NCBI GenBank assembly: GCA_934317845.1
Contig: CAKRES010000002.1
Location: 62,001-126,000 of the forward strand
Length of the DNA: 64,000 nt
DNA from: an uncultured Lachnospiraceae bacterium
GTDB taxonomy: Bacteria; Bacillota; Clostridia; Lachnospirales; Lachnospiraceae
Reading direction: 5' to 3'
The position numbers and the translations under genes were made by a program. The notes under the pieces are model-generated. The model was not told where the DNA came from. It worked only from the letters and a program-made list of their open reading frames with translations, and ran no database searches. This document shows positions 44,073-52,506 of this stretch, one piece after another (position 1 is the stretch's first letter; every line of letters begins with the position of its first letter).

Positions 44073-46301
44073 ATGCAGATCACAAAAAGAGGACTGGCAC
44101 TGTTTCTTAGTCTGGTACTTATTTTTTCATTTTCCGGTTGTGCAAATGACAAAAAAGCCGATGGAAAAAAGGCAGGGAAAAAAGAGGCAGTGGCAACAAC
44201 ACAGGAGACGGCAGAGGAAACCGATGAAAATATGATTTCCGATGGAACCTTTGACAATGGAACAGGGAAATGGAATACCTATACGAATGGCGGTAGTGCT
44301 GCCTTCAAGGTAAATGGAGAAAAACAGCTGGAGGTGGACATTACCTCTGTCGGCAGTGTAGAACATGCTGTGCAGCTATATTATGATGGATTTGCATTAG
44401 AAACCGGATGTAAATATCATTTAAGCTTTGATATCGCATCTGATGTAGATCGTGTTGCTGAGTGGCGCATCCAGTTAAATGGCGGAGATTATCATGCCTA
44501 TGCCTCAGACAAAATAAATCTCACAAAGGATATGACTACGATCGATACTACCTTTGAGATGACGGAAGGGTCTGATCCTGCCCCTCGTTTTTGTTTTAAC
44601 TTAGGAAAGATAGAAGGTTGTCCGGATGACCTTGCAGAGCATGCGGTGACGATCGACAACATTTCCTTAACGATGGAGGACGACAGCAATAAGGTAGAGG
44701 CCTCCGATGATGTTGAAACGAAAGACATCAATGTAGACCAGCTTGGTTATGAGACAAATGCAGACAAGCAGGCGGTTGTGCGTGGAGACAAAATTTCGGA
44801 TACGTTTGATCTGGTAGATCAAAAAAGCGGTAAAGTCGTATTTTCCGGCAAGATCACAGACAAAAAGGAGAATGCGGCAAGTGGAGAGAAGACCGGTATT
44901 GCAGATTTCAGCGAGTACAAGGAGCCGGGAACCTATGTGATCCAGACCGAAGACAATGGGGAATCGTTCTCCTTTGCCATTGGTGATGACATTTATAAGG
45001 ATCTTAAAAATGATGTATTTAAGATGATGACACTGCAGCGCTGTGGTATGGAACTGACCAAAGAATATGCCGGAGCATTTGCCCATAAGAAATGTCATAC
45101 CGGAAAAGCAACGGTTTATGGAACGAAGGAAGAAAAGGACGTCAGCGGTGGATGGCATGATGCCGGAGATTATGGACGTTATGTGGTATCCGGAGCAAAG
45201 ACGGTGGCAGATCTTCTGCTTGCCTATGAGCAGAACCCGGATGCATTTTCTGATGACACCGGAATTATGGAGAGCGGCAATGGTACACCGGACATTCTCG
45301 ATGAAGTGCGCTACGAATGTGACTGGCTTTTAAAAATGCAGGCGGATAATGGTGGAGTATACCATAAGGTGACCTGCCTTAATTTCCCGGAGACCGTGAT
45401 GCCGGAGGAAGAGACGGACAAATTATATCTGGCTCCAATCTCCAACACAGCGACCGGAGATTTTGCCGCAGTGATGGCAATGACCGCCCGTGTCTTTAAA
45501 AAGATCGATCCGGATTATTCTGCTACCTGCCTTGCCGCAGCAAAGAAAGCAGTTGCTTATTTTGAGAAGCATAAAGATGATGCGGGATACAAAAATCCGA
45601 CGGATCTGGTGACAGGAGAATATCCGGATGACAATGACCGGGATGAATATTTCTGGGCATTGGCGGAGTTATATAAAACGACAGGAGACAAAGAGGTACA
45701 TAAGAAATTAAAGAAGGAAAACATCTTAAGTGCTTCCTGTGGACTGGGATGGCAGGCCGTTGGTTACTATGGAATTTACGCATACGCAACCGCAGCGAAT
45801 ACCGATGTGGATTACAAAAAGACGTTAACAGATCGTTTTTCTTACGGACTGGATGACGTGATCGCAGCAGGAAATGAGGATGCTTACCATTCTACTACGG
45901 GACAGGAATATACCTGGGGCAGTAACTTAACGATCCTGAACAATGCGATGATGCTTCAGATGGCAAAAACAATCTGCCCGGATAAGGCAGATGACAAGCT
46001 GCTAAAAGAACAGCTTCACTATGTATTAGGAAAGAATACAACCTCTTACTGTTTCGTGACAGGGTATGGAAGTCTGACACCGACCCAGCCGCATCACCGC
46101 CCATCACAAGTGCTTGAACAGGCAATGAAGGGAATGATCGTAGGTGGACCGGACAGTAATCTGGAAGATCCTTATGCGAAAGCAACCATGCAGGGCGTTG
46201 CTCCGGCAAAATGCTACGTGGACAACGTGCAGTCCTATTCCTGTAATGAGGTAACGATCTATTGGAATTCTCCGCTGGTTTATGTATTGGCGATGGAATA
46301 A
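44073..46301 (+). CDS. GH9 family glycoside hydrolase lipoprotein (endoglucanase-like)
   Basis: A 742-residue lipoprotein started at ATG 44073 (GGAGGAAAAA upstream). Lipobox FSGC, then an acidic/lysine linker. Domains: a CBM4/9-like carbohydrate-binding module (about 55-210, SDGTFDNGTGKWNTY), the GH9 N-terminal immunoglobulin-like domain (about 220-310, VDQLGYETNADKQAVV), and the GH9 barrel. Catalytic residues are visible: the aspartates in GGWHDAGDYGRY, the histidine motif PHHRPS, and the general acid glutamate in NEVTIYWNSPL. It should hydrolyse beta-1,4-glucans or related glycans at the cell surface. A terminator follows at 46328. Confidence 0.92.
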   Translation: MQITKRGLALFLSLVLIFSFSGCANDKKADGKKAGKKEAVATTQETAEETDENMISDGTFDNGTGKWNTYTNGGSAAFKVNGEKQLEVDITSVGSVEHAVQLYYDGFALETGCKYHLSFDIASDVDRVAEWRIQLNGGDYHAYASDKINLTKDMTTIDTTFEMTEGSDPAPRFCFNLGKIEGCPDDLAEHAVTIDNISLTMEDDSNKVEASDDVETKDINVDQLGYETNADKQAVVRGDKISDTFDLVDQKSGKVVFSGKITDKKENAASGEKTGIADFSEYKEPGTYVIQTEDNGESFSFAIGDDIYKDLKNDVFKMMTLQRCGMELTKEYAGAFAHKKCHTGKATVYGTKEEKDVSGGWHDAGDYGRYVVSGAKTVADLLLAYEQNPDAFSDDTGIMESGNGTPDILDEVRYECDWLLKMQADNGGVYHKVTCLNFPETVMPEEETDKLYLAPISNTATGDFAAVMAMTARVFKKIDPDYSATCLAAAKKAVAYFEKHKDDAGYKNPTDLVTGEYPDDNDRDEYFWALAELYKTTGDKEVHKKLKKENILSASCGLGWQAVGYYGIYAYATAANTDVDYKKTLTDRFSYGLDDVIAAGNEDAYHSTTGQEYTWGSNLTILNNAMMLQMAKTICPDKADDKLLKEQLHYVLGKNTTSYCFVTGYGSLTPTQPHHRPSQVLEQAMKGMIVGGPDSNLEDPYAKATMQGVAPAKCYVDNVQSYSCNEVTIYWNSPLVYVLAME

Positions 46302-46327
46302 GGAAAAATTGAAATAGCAATTATCAA

Positions 46328-46356
46328 AACCGTCACAGGCTTGTGGCGGTTTTTTT
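46328..46356 (+). terminator. Rho-independent terminator after GH9 gene
   Basis: AACCGTCACA (46328-46337) pairs with TGTGGCGGTT (46342-46351) with one G-T pair and is followed by T-residues. Confidence 0.9.
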
Positions 46357-46361
46357 CATGC

Positions 46362-46419
46362 TTGACAAATTCTCCCATCATGGTATTATATAATTGAATA
46401 TATGAATAAATGCTCATAT
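46362..46419 (+). promoter_or_regulatory. SigA-type promoter with ArsR-type operator for the ABC/FtsX operon
   Basis: TTGACA (46362-46367), a 16-bp spacer and TATTAT (46384-46389), then the inverted repeat ATATGA-N8-TCATAT (46400-46419) beginning 10 bp after the -10. The operator reads ATATGAATAAATGCTCATAT, the form bound by SmtB/CzrA/CadC-type ArsR repressors. The promoter of the P1B ATPase (58344-58402) has the same layout and nearly the same operator. Confidence 0.75.
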
Positions 46420-46488
46420 GAAAAAATATAAAAACGTTATTGAGAAAAAATTATCAACAAGTTGCGTTAGAGATGGTGTATAGTAAAA

Positions 46489-46514
46489 GACGGAGTTAGG
46501 TTAAACTAACCGTC
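46489..46514 (+). promoter_or_regulatory. Inverted repeat in the 5' leader of the ABC/FtsX operon
   Basis: GACGG-A-GTTAG (46489-46499) pairs with CTAAC-CGTC (46506-46514) around a 6-base loop, 20 bp before the ATPase start. It may be a second operator or an mRNA hairpin next to the ribosome site. Confidence 0.4.
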
Positions 46515-46534
46515 GGATTTGAAGGAGGAGAATT

Positions 46535-47233
46535 ATGTTTCTGGAGATCAATCAATTAAAGAAAAGCTATGGTTCTGAGGAAAATAGAATTGAAGTATTA
46601 AAGGGTATCTCCTTTTGCGTAGAAAAGGGGGAGATCTGTGTTCTGTTAGGTCCTTCCGGTTGTGGTAAGTCCACACTGCTTAATATTATCGGGGGAATTG
46701 ATAATGCAGATTCCGGGTATGTTTCCATCAATGGAGAAAAAACGATGGATATGAAGGAGAAGACACTGACCCGATACAGAAGAAGTCATCTGGGATATGT
46801 TTTTCAGATGTATAACCTGATCCCCAACTTAAATGTGAAGGAGAATATTGAGGTGGGAGCATATTTGTCTTCCTCTCCGTTAGATATTGATGAGTTATTA
46901 CATACGCTGGGACTTTATGAGCACCGTCATAAGCTTCCAAACCAGTTGTCAGGTGGACAGCAGCAGCGTACCTCTATCGGTCGTGCGCTGGTAAAGAACC
47001 CTGACATTTTATTATGTGATGAGCCAACTGGTGCGCTGGATTATAATACGTCGAAGGATATTTTAAATCTGATGGAGGAAGTCAATCAGAAATATGGCAA
47101 TACCATTATCATGGTAACACATAACGATGCGATCAAACATATGGCAGATCATGTCATCCGGTTACGTGATGGAAGTATCCGGAAGGATTACCGTAACGAA
47201 GAGAAGATTCCAGCCATGGAACTGGATTGGTAA
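46535..47233 (+). CDS. ABC transporter ATPase, LolD/MacB type
   Basis: A 232-residue nucleotide-binding protein: Walker A GPSGCGKST (about 38-46), Q-loop VFQMYNLIPNL, signature LSGGQQQRTSIGRAL, Walker B LLCDEPTGALD and H-loop VTHND. This LolD-like group works with FtsX/MacB-type permeases, here the next gene (14 bp on). AAGGAGG precedes the ATG by 7 bp. The operon has an ArsR-type operator. Typical roles are antimicrobial-peptide resistance, lipoprotein handling or envelope stress. Confidence 0.92.
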   Translation: MFLEINQLKKSYGSEENRIEVLKGISFCVEKGEICVLLGPSGCGKSTLLNIIGGIDNADSGYVSINGEKTMDMKEKTLTRYRRSHLGYVFQMYNLIPNLNVKENIEVGAYLSSSPLDIDELLHTLGLYEHRHKLPNQLSGGQQQRTSIGRALVKNPDILLCDEPTGALDYNTSKDILNLMEEVNQKYGNTIIMVTHNDAIKHMADHVIRLRDGSIRKDYRNEEKIPAMELDW

Positions 47234-47247
47234 AGGAGGGGAATGCA

Positions 47248-49599
47248 TTGAAAAATCCGTTGATGAAGCGTATCCCCAGGGAATTGACCGGAGACTGGTC
47301 CAAGTATTTGATCGTTTTTCTGTTTCTGACACTGACCATTGGTTTTATTTCCGGTTTTTTAGTTGCCGGTGACAGTATGATCATTGCATACAACAACAGC
47401 TTTAAGGATTACAACATCGAGTATGGCCATTTTTCTCTTGACGAGGAGATCCATCAGTCCTTCAAGAAAAAGCTGACACAGTATGGGGTGAGCATGGAGG
47501 ACATGTATTATGCAGATGTTCCGATCGTCCGTAAGAAAGAGATCAATGGTTCGACGGAGGGAACGATCCGTCTTTATAAAAACCGCAAAGGCATGAACCG
47601 CATTTGTGTCATGAAAGGAAAAATGCCAGAGAAGGAGAATGAGATCGCGATTGACCGTATGTTTGCAGATAATAACCATTTTTCTGTTGGCGACACGGTT
47701 ACAGTGGATCAAAAGAAATATAAGATCACAGCATTGGTTGCACTTTCTGATTACAGTGCGCTTTATAAAGACAATTCGGAAATGATGTTTGATTCCATTG
47801 CATTCTGCGTCGGCATTGTGACCGATCAGGCGTTTCGTGATATTGATGCTTCCAAGCTTACTTATAATTACAGCTGGCAGTACGACGAAGAACCAAAGGA
47901 TGAGAAAGCAGAAACCAAATGTGCAGACACATTTATGGAGAAGCTTTACGAGGAAACGCAGGCTGCGGATATTGAGATCAAGGAATATCTGCCCCGGTAT
48001 GCCAATCAGGCAATTCAGTTTACCGGTGATGATATGGGCGGAGATCGTGGCATGATTATCGTGCTTCTTTATATTTTGATCATCATGATCGGCTTTGTAT
48101 TTTCCATTACGATCCGCCATACGATCGTAAAAGAGGCGACAGTGATCGGTACGCTTCGGGCATCCGGTTATACGAAAGGAGAATTGCTGCTTCATTATCT
48201 GATTCCTCCGGTAGTTGTTACGGTGGCTGCAGCACTGATCGGAAATGTACTGGGGTACTCCTGGTTTAAGGATATGGTGGCAGATATGTATTATGGAAGT
48301 TATTCGCTTCCTACCTATGTGACGATCTGGAATGCAGATGCATTTGTTTTAACCACCATAGTTCCGGCGGTCATGATGGTGATTTTAAATGTGATCGTCA
48401 TCGCAAACAGCTTAAAGCTTTCTCCACTGCGGTTTATCCGGCGGGATCTGAGCAGACGACAGCGAAAAAAAGCAGTGAAGCTTCCGCATTTTTGTTTCTT
48501 AAGCCGGTTCCGTATCCGCGTGATCTTACAGAATATTCCGAATTATCTGATCCTGCTTTTCGGTATCTGGTTCTCCAGCATTTTGCTTTTCTTTGGGTGC
48601 CTGATGAAACCGCTTTTGTTAGAGACATCGGATACGATGGTGGACAGTATGTTTGCAAAATACCAGTATATGCTGACAACACAGATTGAGACAAAAGATC
48701 CGGATGCGGAGCGATTTACAATGGCGTCGTATACTTACATTGGTAAAACAAGAACGGAGGATGTCACCTTTTACGGTGTGCAGAAGAACAGCCGCTATAT
48801 TACCTACAAGATTCCGTCCGACGGCATTTTGATCTCTTCCATGATGGCAGACAAATATGAGATCAAGGTAGGAGATACGATACGGTTCAAGGAAACCTAC
48901 GATACGAAGGAATACAAATTTAAGGTCACAGGAATTGCAGACTACAGTGCATCCCTGGCGGTGTTTATGGATAATAAGCTGATGACAAAGACGTTTGGCT
49001 TTCGTAAAGATACTGCACTTTCTTATCTGTCTGACCCGGAGCTTCTGGTTGAAAAGCTGGGAAGCCCGGATACGTCGGAATATTACAATGGATATATGTG
49101 CAACAAAAAGATCAAGGATATCCCGGATAAATACATTTCCACTTGTATTACCAAAACGGATATTACAAAAATGGCGGATCAGCTCATGCATTCTATGGGT
49201 TCTGCATTTGGTATGATCAAATATTTTTCTTTGTTTTTAGCCGCATTGCTGATCTATCTGCTTACCAAGATCGTGTTGGAAAAAAATACGGTTTCCATTT
49301 CGCTTTGTAAGATACTCGGATATGACAATGCAGAAATTGCAAAGCTTTACCTTGTTTCAACAACGTGGGTGGTAGTTGGATCTGTAATATTCAGTCTGCT
49401 GCTGTCCGGTATGATGATGAAAAGTATTTTCCGTATCGTTTTGATGGATTATAACGGATGGATCACGGTACATATTCCGCTGTATCTGTATCCGGTCATG
49501 TTTGCAATGATGATGGCAGCTTACCTTGTGGTAGCACTGCTGCAATTTGGAAAGATTAAAAAGATCCCGATGGATCAGGCACTGAAAAATGTGGAATAG
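47248..49599 (+). CDS. FtsX-type ABC transporter permease
   Basis: A 783-residue permease with a TTG start at 47248, 6 bp after AAGGAGGGG; no ATG fits as well. TM1 is near residue 15-40 (YLIVFLFLTLTIGFISGFLV), then a large extracellular MacB-core-like domain, three helices near 270-385, a second extracellular domain and a final group of three helices. This duplicated FtsX layout is normal for stand-alone (non-MacB) permeases. It should form a complex with the ATPase upstream and perhaps with the secreted protein downstream, 12 bp away. Confidence 0.88.
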   Translation: MKNPLMKRIPRELTGDWSKYLIVFLFLTLTIGFISGFLVAGDSMIIAYNNSFKDYNIEYGHFSLDEEIHQSFKKKLTQYGVSMEDMYYADVPIVRKKEINGSTEGTIRLYKNRKGMNRICVMKGKMPEKENEIAIDRMFADNNHFSVGDTVTVDQKKYKITALVALSDYSALYKDNSEMMFDSIAFCVGIVTDQAFRDIDASKLTYNYSWQYDEEPKDEKAETKCADTFMEKLYEETQAADIEIKEYLPRYANQAIQFTGDDMGGDRGMIIVLLYILIIMIGFVFSITIRHTIVKEATVIGTLRASGYTKGELLLHYLIPPVVVTVAAALIGNVLGYSWFKDMVADMYYGSYSLPTYVTIWNADAFVLTTIVPAVMMVILNVIVIANSLKLSPLRFIRRDLSRRQRKKAVKLPHFCFLSRFRIRVILQNIPNYLILLFGIWFSSILLFFGCLMKPLLLETSDTMVDSMFAKYQYMLTTQIETKDPDAERFTMASYTYIGKTRTEDVTFYGVQKNSRYITYKIPSDGILISSMMADKYEIKVGDTIRFKETYDTKEYKFKVTGIADYSASLAVFMDNKLMTKTFGFRKDTALSYLSDPELLVEKLGSPDTSEYYNGYMCNKKIKDIPDKYISTCITKTDITKMADQLMHSMGSAFGMIKYFSLFLAALLIYLLTKIVLEKNTVSISLCKILGYDNAEIAKLYLVSTTWVVVGSVIFSLLLSGMMMKSIFRIVLMDYNGWITVHIPLYLYPVMFAMMMAAYLVVALLQFGKIKKIPMDQALKNVE

Positions 49600-49611
49600 G
49601 AGGGTGAAACA

Positions 49612-51579
49612 ATGAGAGCGAAGAAGATTACAGCGTGGCTGCTTGCCGCAGGACTTTTGGTTACGACCGCAGCAGCTCCGGTGCATGCGGTAGAAAAGAT
49701 CTCCACGGATCCGACAAAGGAGGAATCCGTTTATGTGAAAATGGATGCCGACGGTGAGGTCAAGGAGGTCACAGCAACCGATGTGTTAAAAAATATTGCC
49801 AAGGGAAAGGTCAAAGATCAGTCCGATTTAGAGGAGATTGAAAATGTAAAAGGAAATGAAACCTTTATCCAGAATGGAGAGAACCTGACATGGGACTCCG
49901 TTGGAGATGACATTCACTATCAGGGAACGGTAACGAAGGAGCTCCCTGTGGAAATGAATATTTCCTATAAGCTGGATGGAAAACAGGTGTCTGCAAAGGA
50001 ACTTGCAGGAAAAAGCGGTGCATTTGAAATGACAGTGACCTATCAGAATCACGACAGGTTTGAGAAAACGATCCGCGGAAAGAAGGAGACGTTTTACACT
50101 CCGTTTTTTCTGCTGACAATGCTCGTACTGGACAACGAAAAATTTAAAAATGTCACACTGTCTTCCGGAAAGCTGATCGAAGAAGAGGACAGCACGATCG
50201 TGGCAGGATATGGAGTGCCGGGACTTTATGACAGTCTGGGACTGGACAGTAAAGAGTTAAAAAAGAAGCTGCCGGAGCATTTTACTTTAAAAGCAGATGT
50301 AACAGATTTCGCTCTGCCATCTACGACAACCTATGCAACTCCAAGCCTGATGGGTTCATTAAAACTGGATGACAACAAAGATCTCAATGATGTGGAAGAG
50401 GGACTGGATGATCTGGCAGATGGTTCCGCGGAATTGGTAAAGGGCAGTCAGAAGCTTGACGATGCGGTTGGAACTTTTGTAACAAGCTTTTCCCAATATG
50501 CAAGCGGAGAGGCTGCATTAAATAAAGGGATCAAGGCTTTAGTCAGTGGCGGTGCGTCATTGAAGACCGGAGTAAACAGCTATGTGGACGGAACGACGAC
50601 ATTGGCGAAGGGCTTAAAAAGCTATGTGAAGGGAGCCAAGCAGATCAGCGATGGAAATACGGCACTTTATGAGGCAGTGAAATCCATGCCTGCCGGCTAT
50701 CAGACATTTTCAACAGGATTGAACAGTTATACCAAAGCAGTTGATACGCTGGCTGCTCCGGAGACAAAAACGCAGCTGGTATCAGGAAGTGCAGCGGTGG
50801 CATCGGGAATCGGAACCATGCATGATTCCGTGGCAGCACTGTTAAAGACCTACGACGGATATGATGCGATCATAACAGGATTAAAGCAGCAGGCAGCAGC
50901 GGCCAGTGATGCAGCGGAGCAGCAGGCACTGCTGACCTGCGCAGGAACATTAGAACAGTTGGTTACTGCACAGAAAAACGGACTTTCCGCTGTTGTTTCC
51001 GCAACAGATCAGACCGGTGATCTGAAAAAAGGTGCGGATTCTGTGGCAGCCGGAGTAAGTACCGTGATGGATGCAGTTTCTGCGATTTCCCAAAATTCCG
51101 AAAGCCTCAGAAGTGCAGATTCTACGATGAGCAGCAGTATTGCCGCATTGACTACCAATGCAGCCAAATTAAAAACCGGTGCCGAGACACTCACCGCCAA
51201 CAATAAAAAGCTGACCAAGGGTGCCAATGCTCTGATCCGGAATAAAAAGACGATGAAGCAGGGGGTGGCAGGACTTTACAAAGGCTTGCAGTCCTTAAAG
51301 AGTGGAAGCAATGTGATCCACAAGGCAACGAAAGGCGTGACCTTAGGGCTTTCCCGGTTAAAGCAGGGTACAACCAGTCTGGCAGGGGGGATGAAAACCT
51401 TTGATCAGAAAGGAATTCATGCACTTTATGATGTTTACACCGATGAAGTGTTAAGCTTTAAGAACCGATTGAACATTCTGGCAAAGAGAGCCAAAGCATA
51501 CGATCAGTTTACGGGGCTTTCTGATGAGATGGATGGAAGTGTGACATTCATTCTGACTACGGAAAAGATTGAGAAGTAG
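49612..51579 (+). CDS. Secreted YhgE/Pip-like helical-repeat protein
   Basis: A 655-residue secreted protein with signal peptide MRAKKITAWLLAAGLLVTTAAAPVHA. The N-terminal domain (about 30-250) is beta-rich. From about 265 to 620 the sequence is a series of short helical repeats of the type LxxGxxxLxxG (DDLADGSAELVKGSQKL, GASLKTGVNSYVDGTTTLAKG, GAETLTANNKKLTKGANAL), like the central part of YhgE/Pip-type envelope proteins. Unlike YhgE it has no C-terminal membrane helices. It is the third gene of the ArsR-box operon and probably an extracellular partner of the FtsX-type transporter (inference). Confidence 0.7.
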   Translation: MRAKKITAWLLAAGLLVTTAAAPVHAVEKISTDPTKEESVYVKMDADGEVKEVTATDVLKNIAKGKVKDQSDLEEIENVKGNETFIQNGENLTWDSVGDDIHYQGTVTKELPVEMNISYKLDGKQVSAKELAGKSGAFEMTVTYQNHDRFEKTIRGKKETFYTPFFLLTMLVLDNEKFKNVTLSSGKLIEEEDSTIVAGYGVPGLYDSLGLDSKELKKKLPEHFTLKADVTDFALPSTTTYATPSLMGSLKLDDNKDLNDVEEGLDDLADGSAELVKGSQKLDDAVGTFVTSFSQYASGEAALNKGIKALVSGGASLKTGVNSYVDGTTTLAKGLKSYVKGAKQISDGNTALYEAVKSMPAGYQTFSTGLNSYTKAVDTLAAPETKTQLVSGSAAVASGIGTMHDSVAALLKTYDGYDAIITGLKQQAAAASDAAEQQALLTCAGTLEQLVTAQKNGLSAVVSATDQTGDLKKGADSVAAGVSTVMDAVSAISQNSESLRSADSTMSSSIAALTTNAAKLKTGAETLTANNKKLTKGANALIRNKKTMKQGVAGLYKGLQSLKSGSNVIHKATKGVTLGLSRLKQGTTSLAGGMKTFDQKGIHALYDVYTDEVLSFKNRLNILAKRAKAYDQFTGLSDEMDGSVTFILTTEKIEK

Positions 51580-51602
51580 AATGCAGAAAATAAATAAGAA
51601 GT

Positions 51603-51636
51603 AAAAAAGAATCCTGAAGGCTACTTCAGGATTCTT
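51603..51636 (-). terminator. Rho-independent terminator of the NlpC/P60 gene
   Basis: A perfect 13-bp stem, AAGAATCCTGAAG (51607-51619) with CTTCAGGATTCTT (51624-51636), loop GCTA. On the minus strand it is followed by T-residues. The hydrolase stop codon lies inside the loop. Confidence 0.9.
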
Positions 51637-52310
51637 CCAGCTCCGACGATATGTCGGTAATTATACTTTGATACTAAAATACCGTTGGTTGGATTAGAGG
51701 CATGTACCACTTTTCCGTTGCCAATGTAAAGTGCAACATGGGAACAGCTTCGTTTGCTTCTTCCATAAAAGATCAGATCTCCGGCTTTCAAATGTTTTTT
51801 ATCAGCTTTGACCCGCTTGGTTCCGGCTAACTGCGCATAGGCATTATGTGGCAGGCTATAGCCGGCTTTTTTGTAGACAGACATGGTAAATCCGGAACAG
51901 TCGGTTCCGCGTGATAAGCTTGTCCCGCCGTAGCGGTAAGGGTTGCCGACATGCTTTAAGGCATATTTTACGATGTGTTTCTGCTTCTTTGCCATATCTG
52001 AGAGATCAGCGGTAATGACGCGGCAGGTATAAGTACGTTTGTTGTAACGGGCGGTAATGGTGGCTGTTCCCACCTTTTTAGCGGTTACAACACCTTTTTT
52101 TACCGTTACGACCGATCTGTTGGAGGAAGACCATTTGATCTTCTTTTCATTTTTAATATTTTTTAATTTTAAGGTATAGGTTTCTTCTGTTCCCAATACC
52201 AGTTTTTTACGATTTAATGTAACATTTGCTGCATGACTGAAAACCGGCTGACAGGCAAATGCAAATAACGCGATCATTAGTAAATATCGGGTGATATGTC
52301 TTAATTTCAT
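51621..52310 (-). CDS. Secreted NlpC/P60 peptidoglycan endopeptidase with Big_2 domain
   Basis: A 229-residue secreted enzyme started at ATG 52310 (minus strand, AGGAAGGA 4 bp upstream). Signal peptide to about residue 26, a Big_2 bacterial immunoglobulin-like domain (about 28-105, LNRKKLVLGTEETYTLKL, KVGTATITARY), then NlpC/P60 (about 115-229). The catalytic triad positions are visible: Cys in GTDCSGF, His in CSHVALYIG and a third polar residue in VVHASNP. It should cut peptide stems in the cell wall. Its promoter carries a sequence that fits the WalR box, matching known WalRK control of wall hydrolases in Firmicutes. Confidence 0.92.
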   Translation of the reverse strand: MKLRHITRYLLMIALFAFACQPVFSHAANVTLNRKKLVLGTEETYTLKLKNIKNEKKIKWSSSNRSVVTVKKGVVTAKKVGTATITARYNKRTYTCRVITADLSDMAKKQKHIVKYALKHVGNPYRYGGTSLSRGTDCSGFTMSVYKKAGYSLPHNAYAQLAGTKRVKADKKHLKAGDLIFYGRSKRSCSHVALYIGNGKVVHASNPTNGILVSKYNYRHIVGAGRILK

Positions 52311-52348
52311 TCTGTCCTTCCTTTCCAAATGAAATGCTTACGAACATA

Positions 52349-52399
52349 ATTGTAACACAAAAATTAAAAAAATCAAGAGAAATGTAACAAATTTGTAAC
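52349..52399 (-). promoter_or_regulatory. SigA promoter with WalR-box-like site for NlpC/P60 gene
   Basis: On the minus strand TTGATT (52371-52376) and TACAAT (52349-52354) are 16 bp apart. Seven bp upstream of the -35, the plus strand reads TGTAAC-AAATT-TGTAAC (52383-52399), an exact fit to the published WalR consensus TGTWAH-N5-TGTWAH. A third TGTAAC at 52351 overlaps the -10. Confidence 0.65.
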
Positions 52400-52506
52400 A
52401 AATACGAAAATATAATGAAATAATTATGTTGTTATCCTTTTGTGCTTTTTGAAGCAGTTTGTGCTATAATGAAATGATAACAAAAAGGAAAGATGGGAAC
52501 GTTGCT

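Noticed and set aside
52459..52506. Longer SNF2 N-terminus
   Set aside because: The earlier ATG falls on the TATAAT promoter element, so it would not be in the mRNA.
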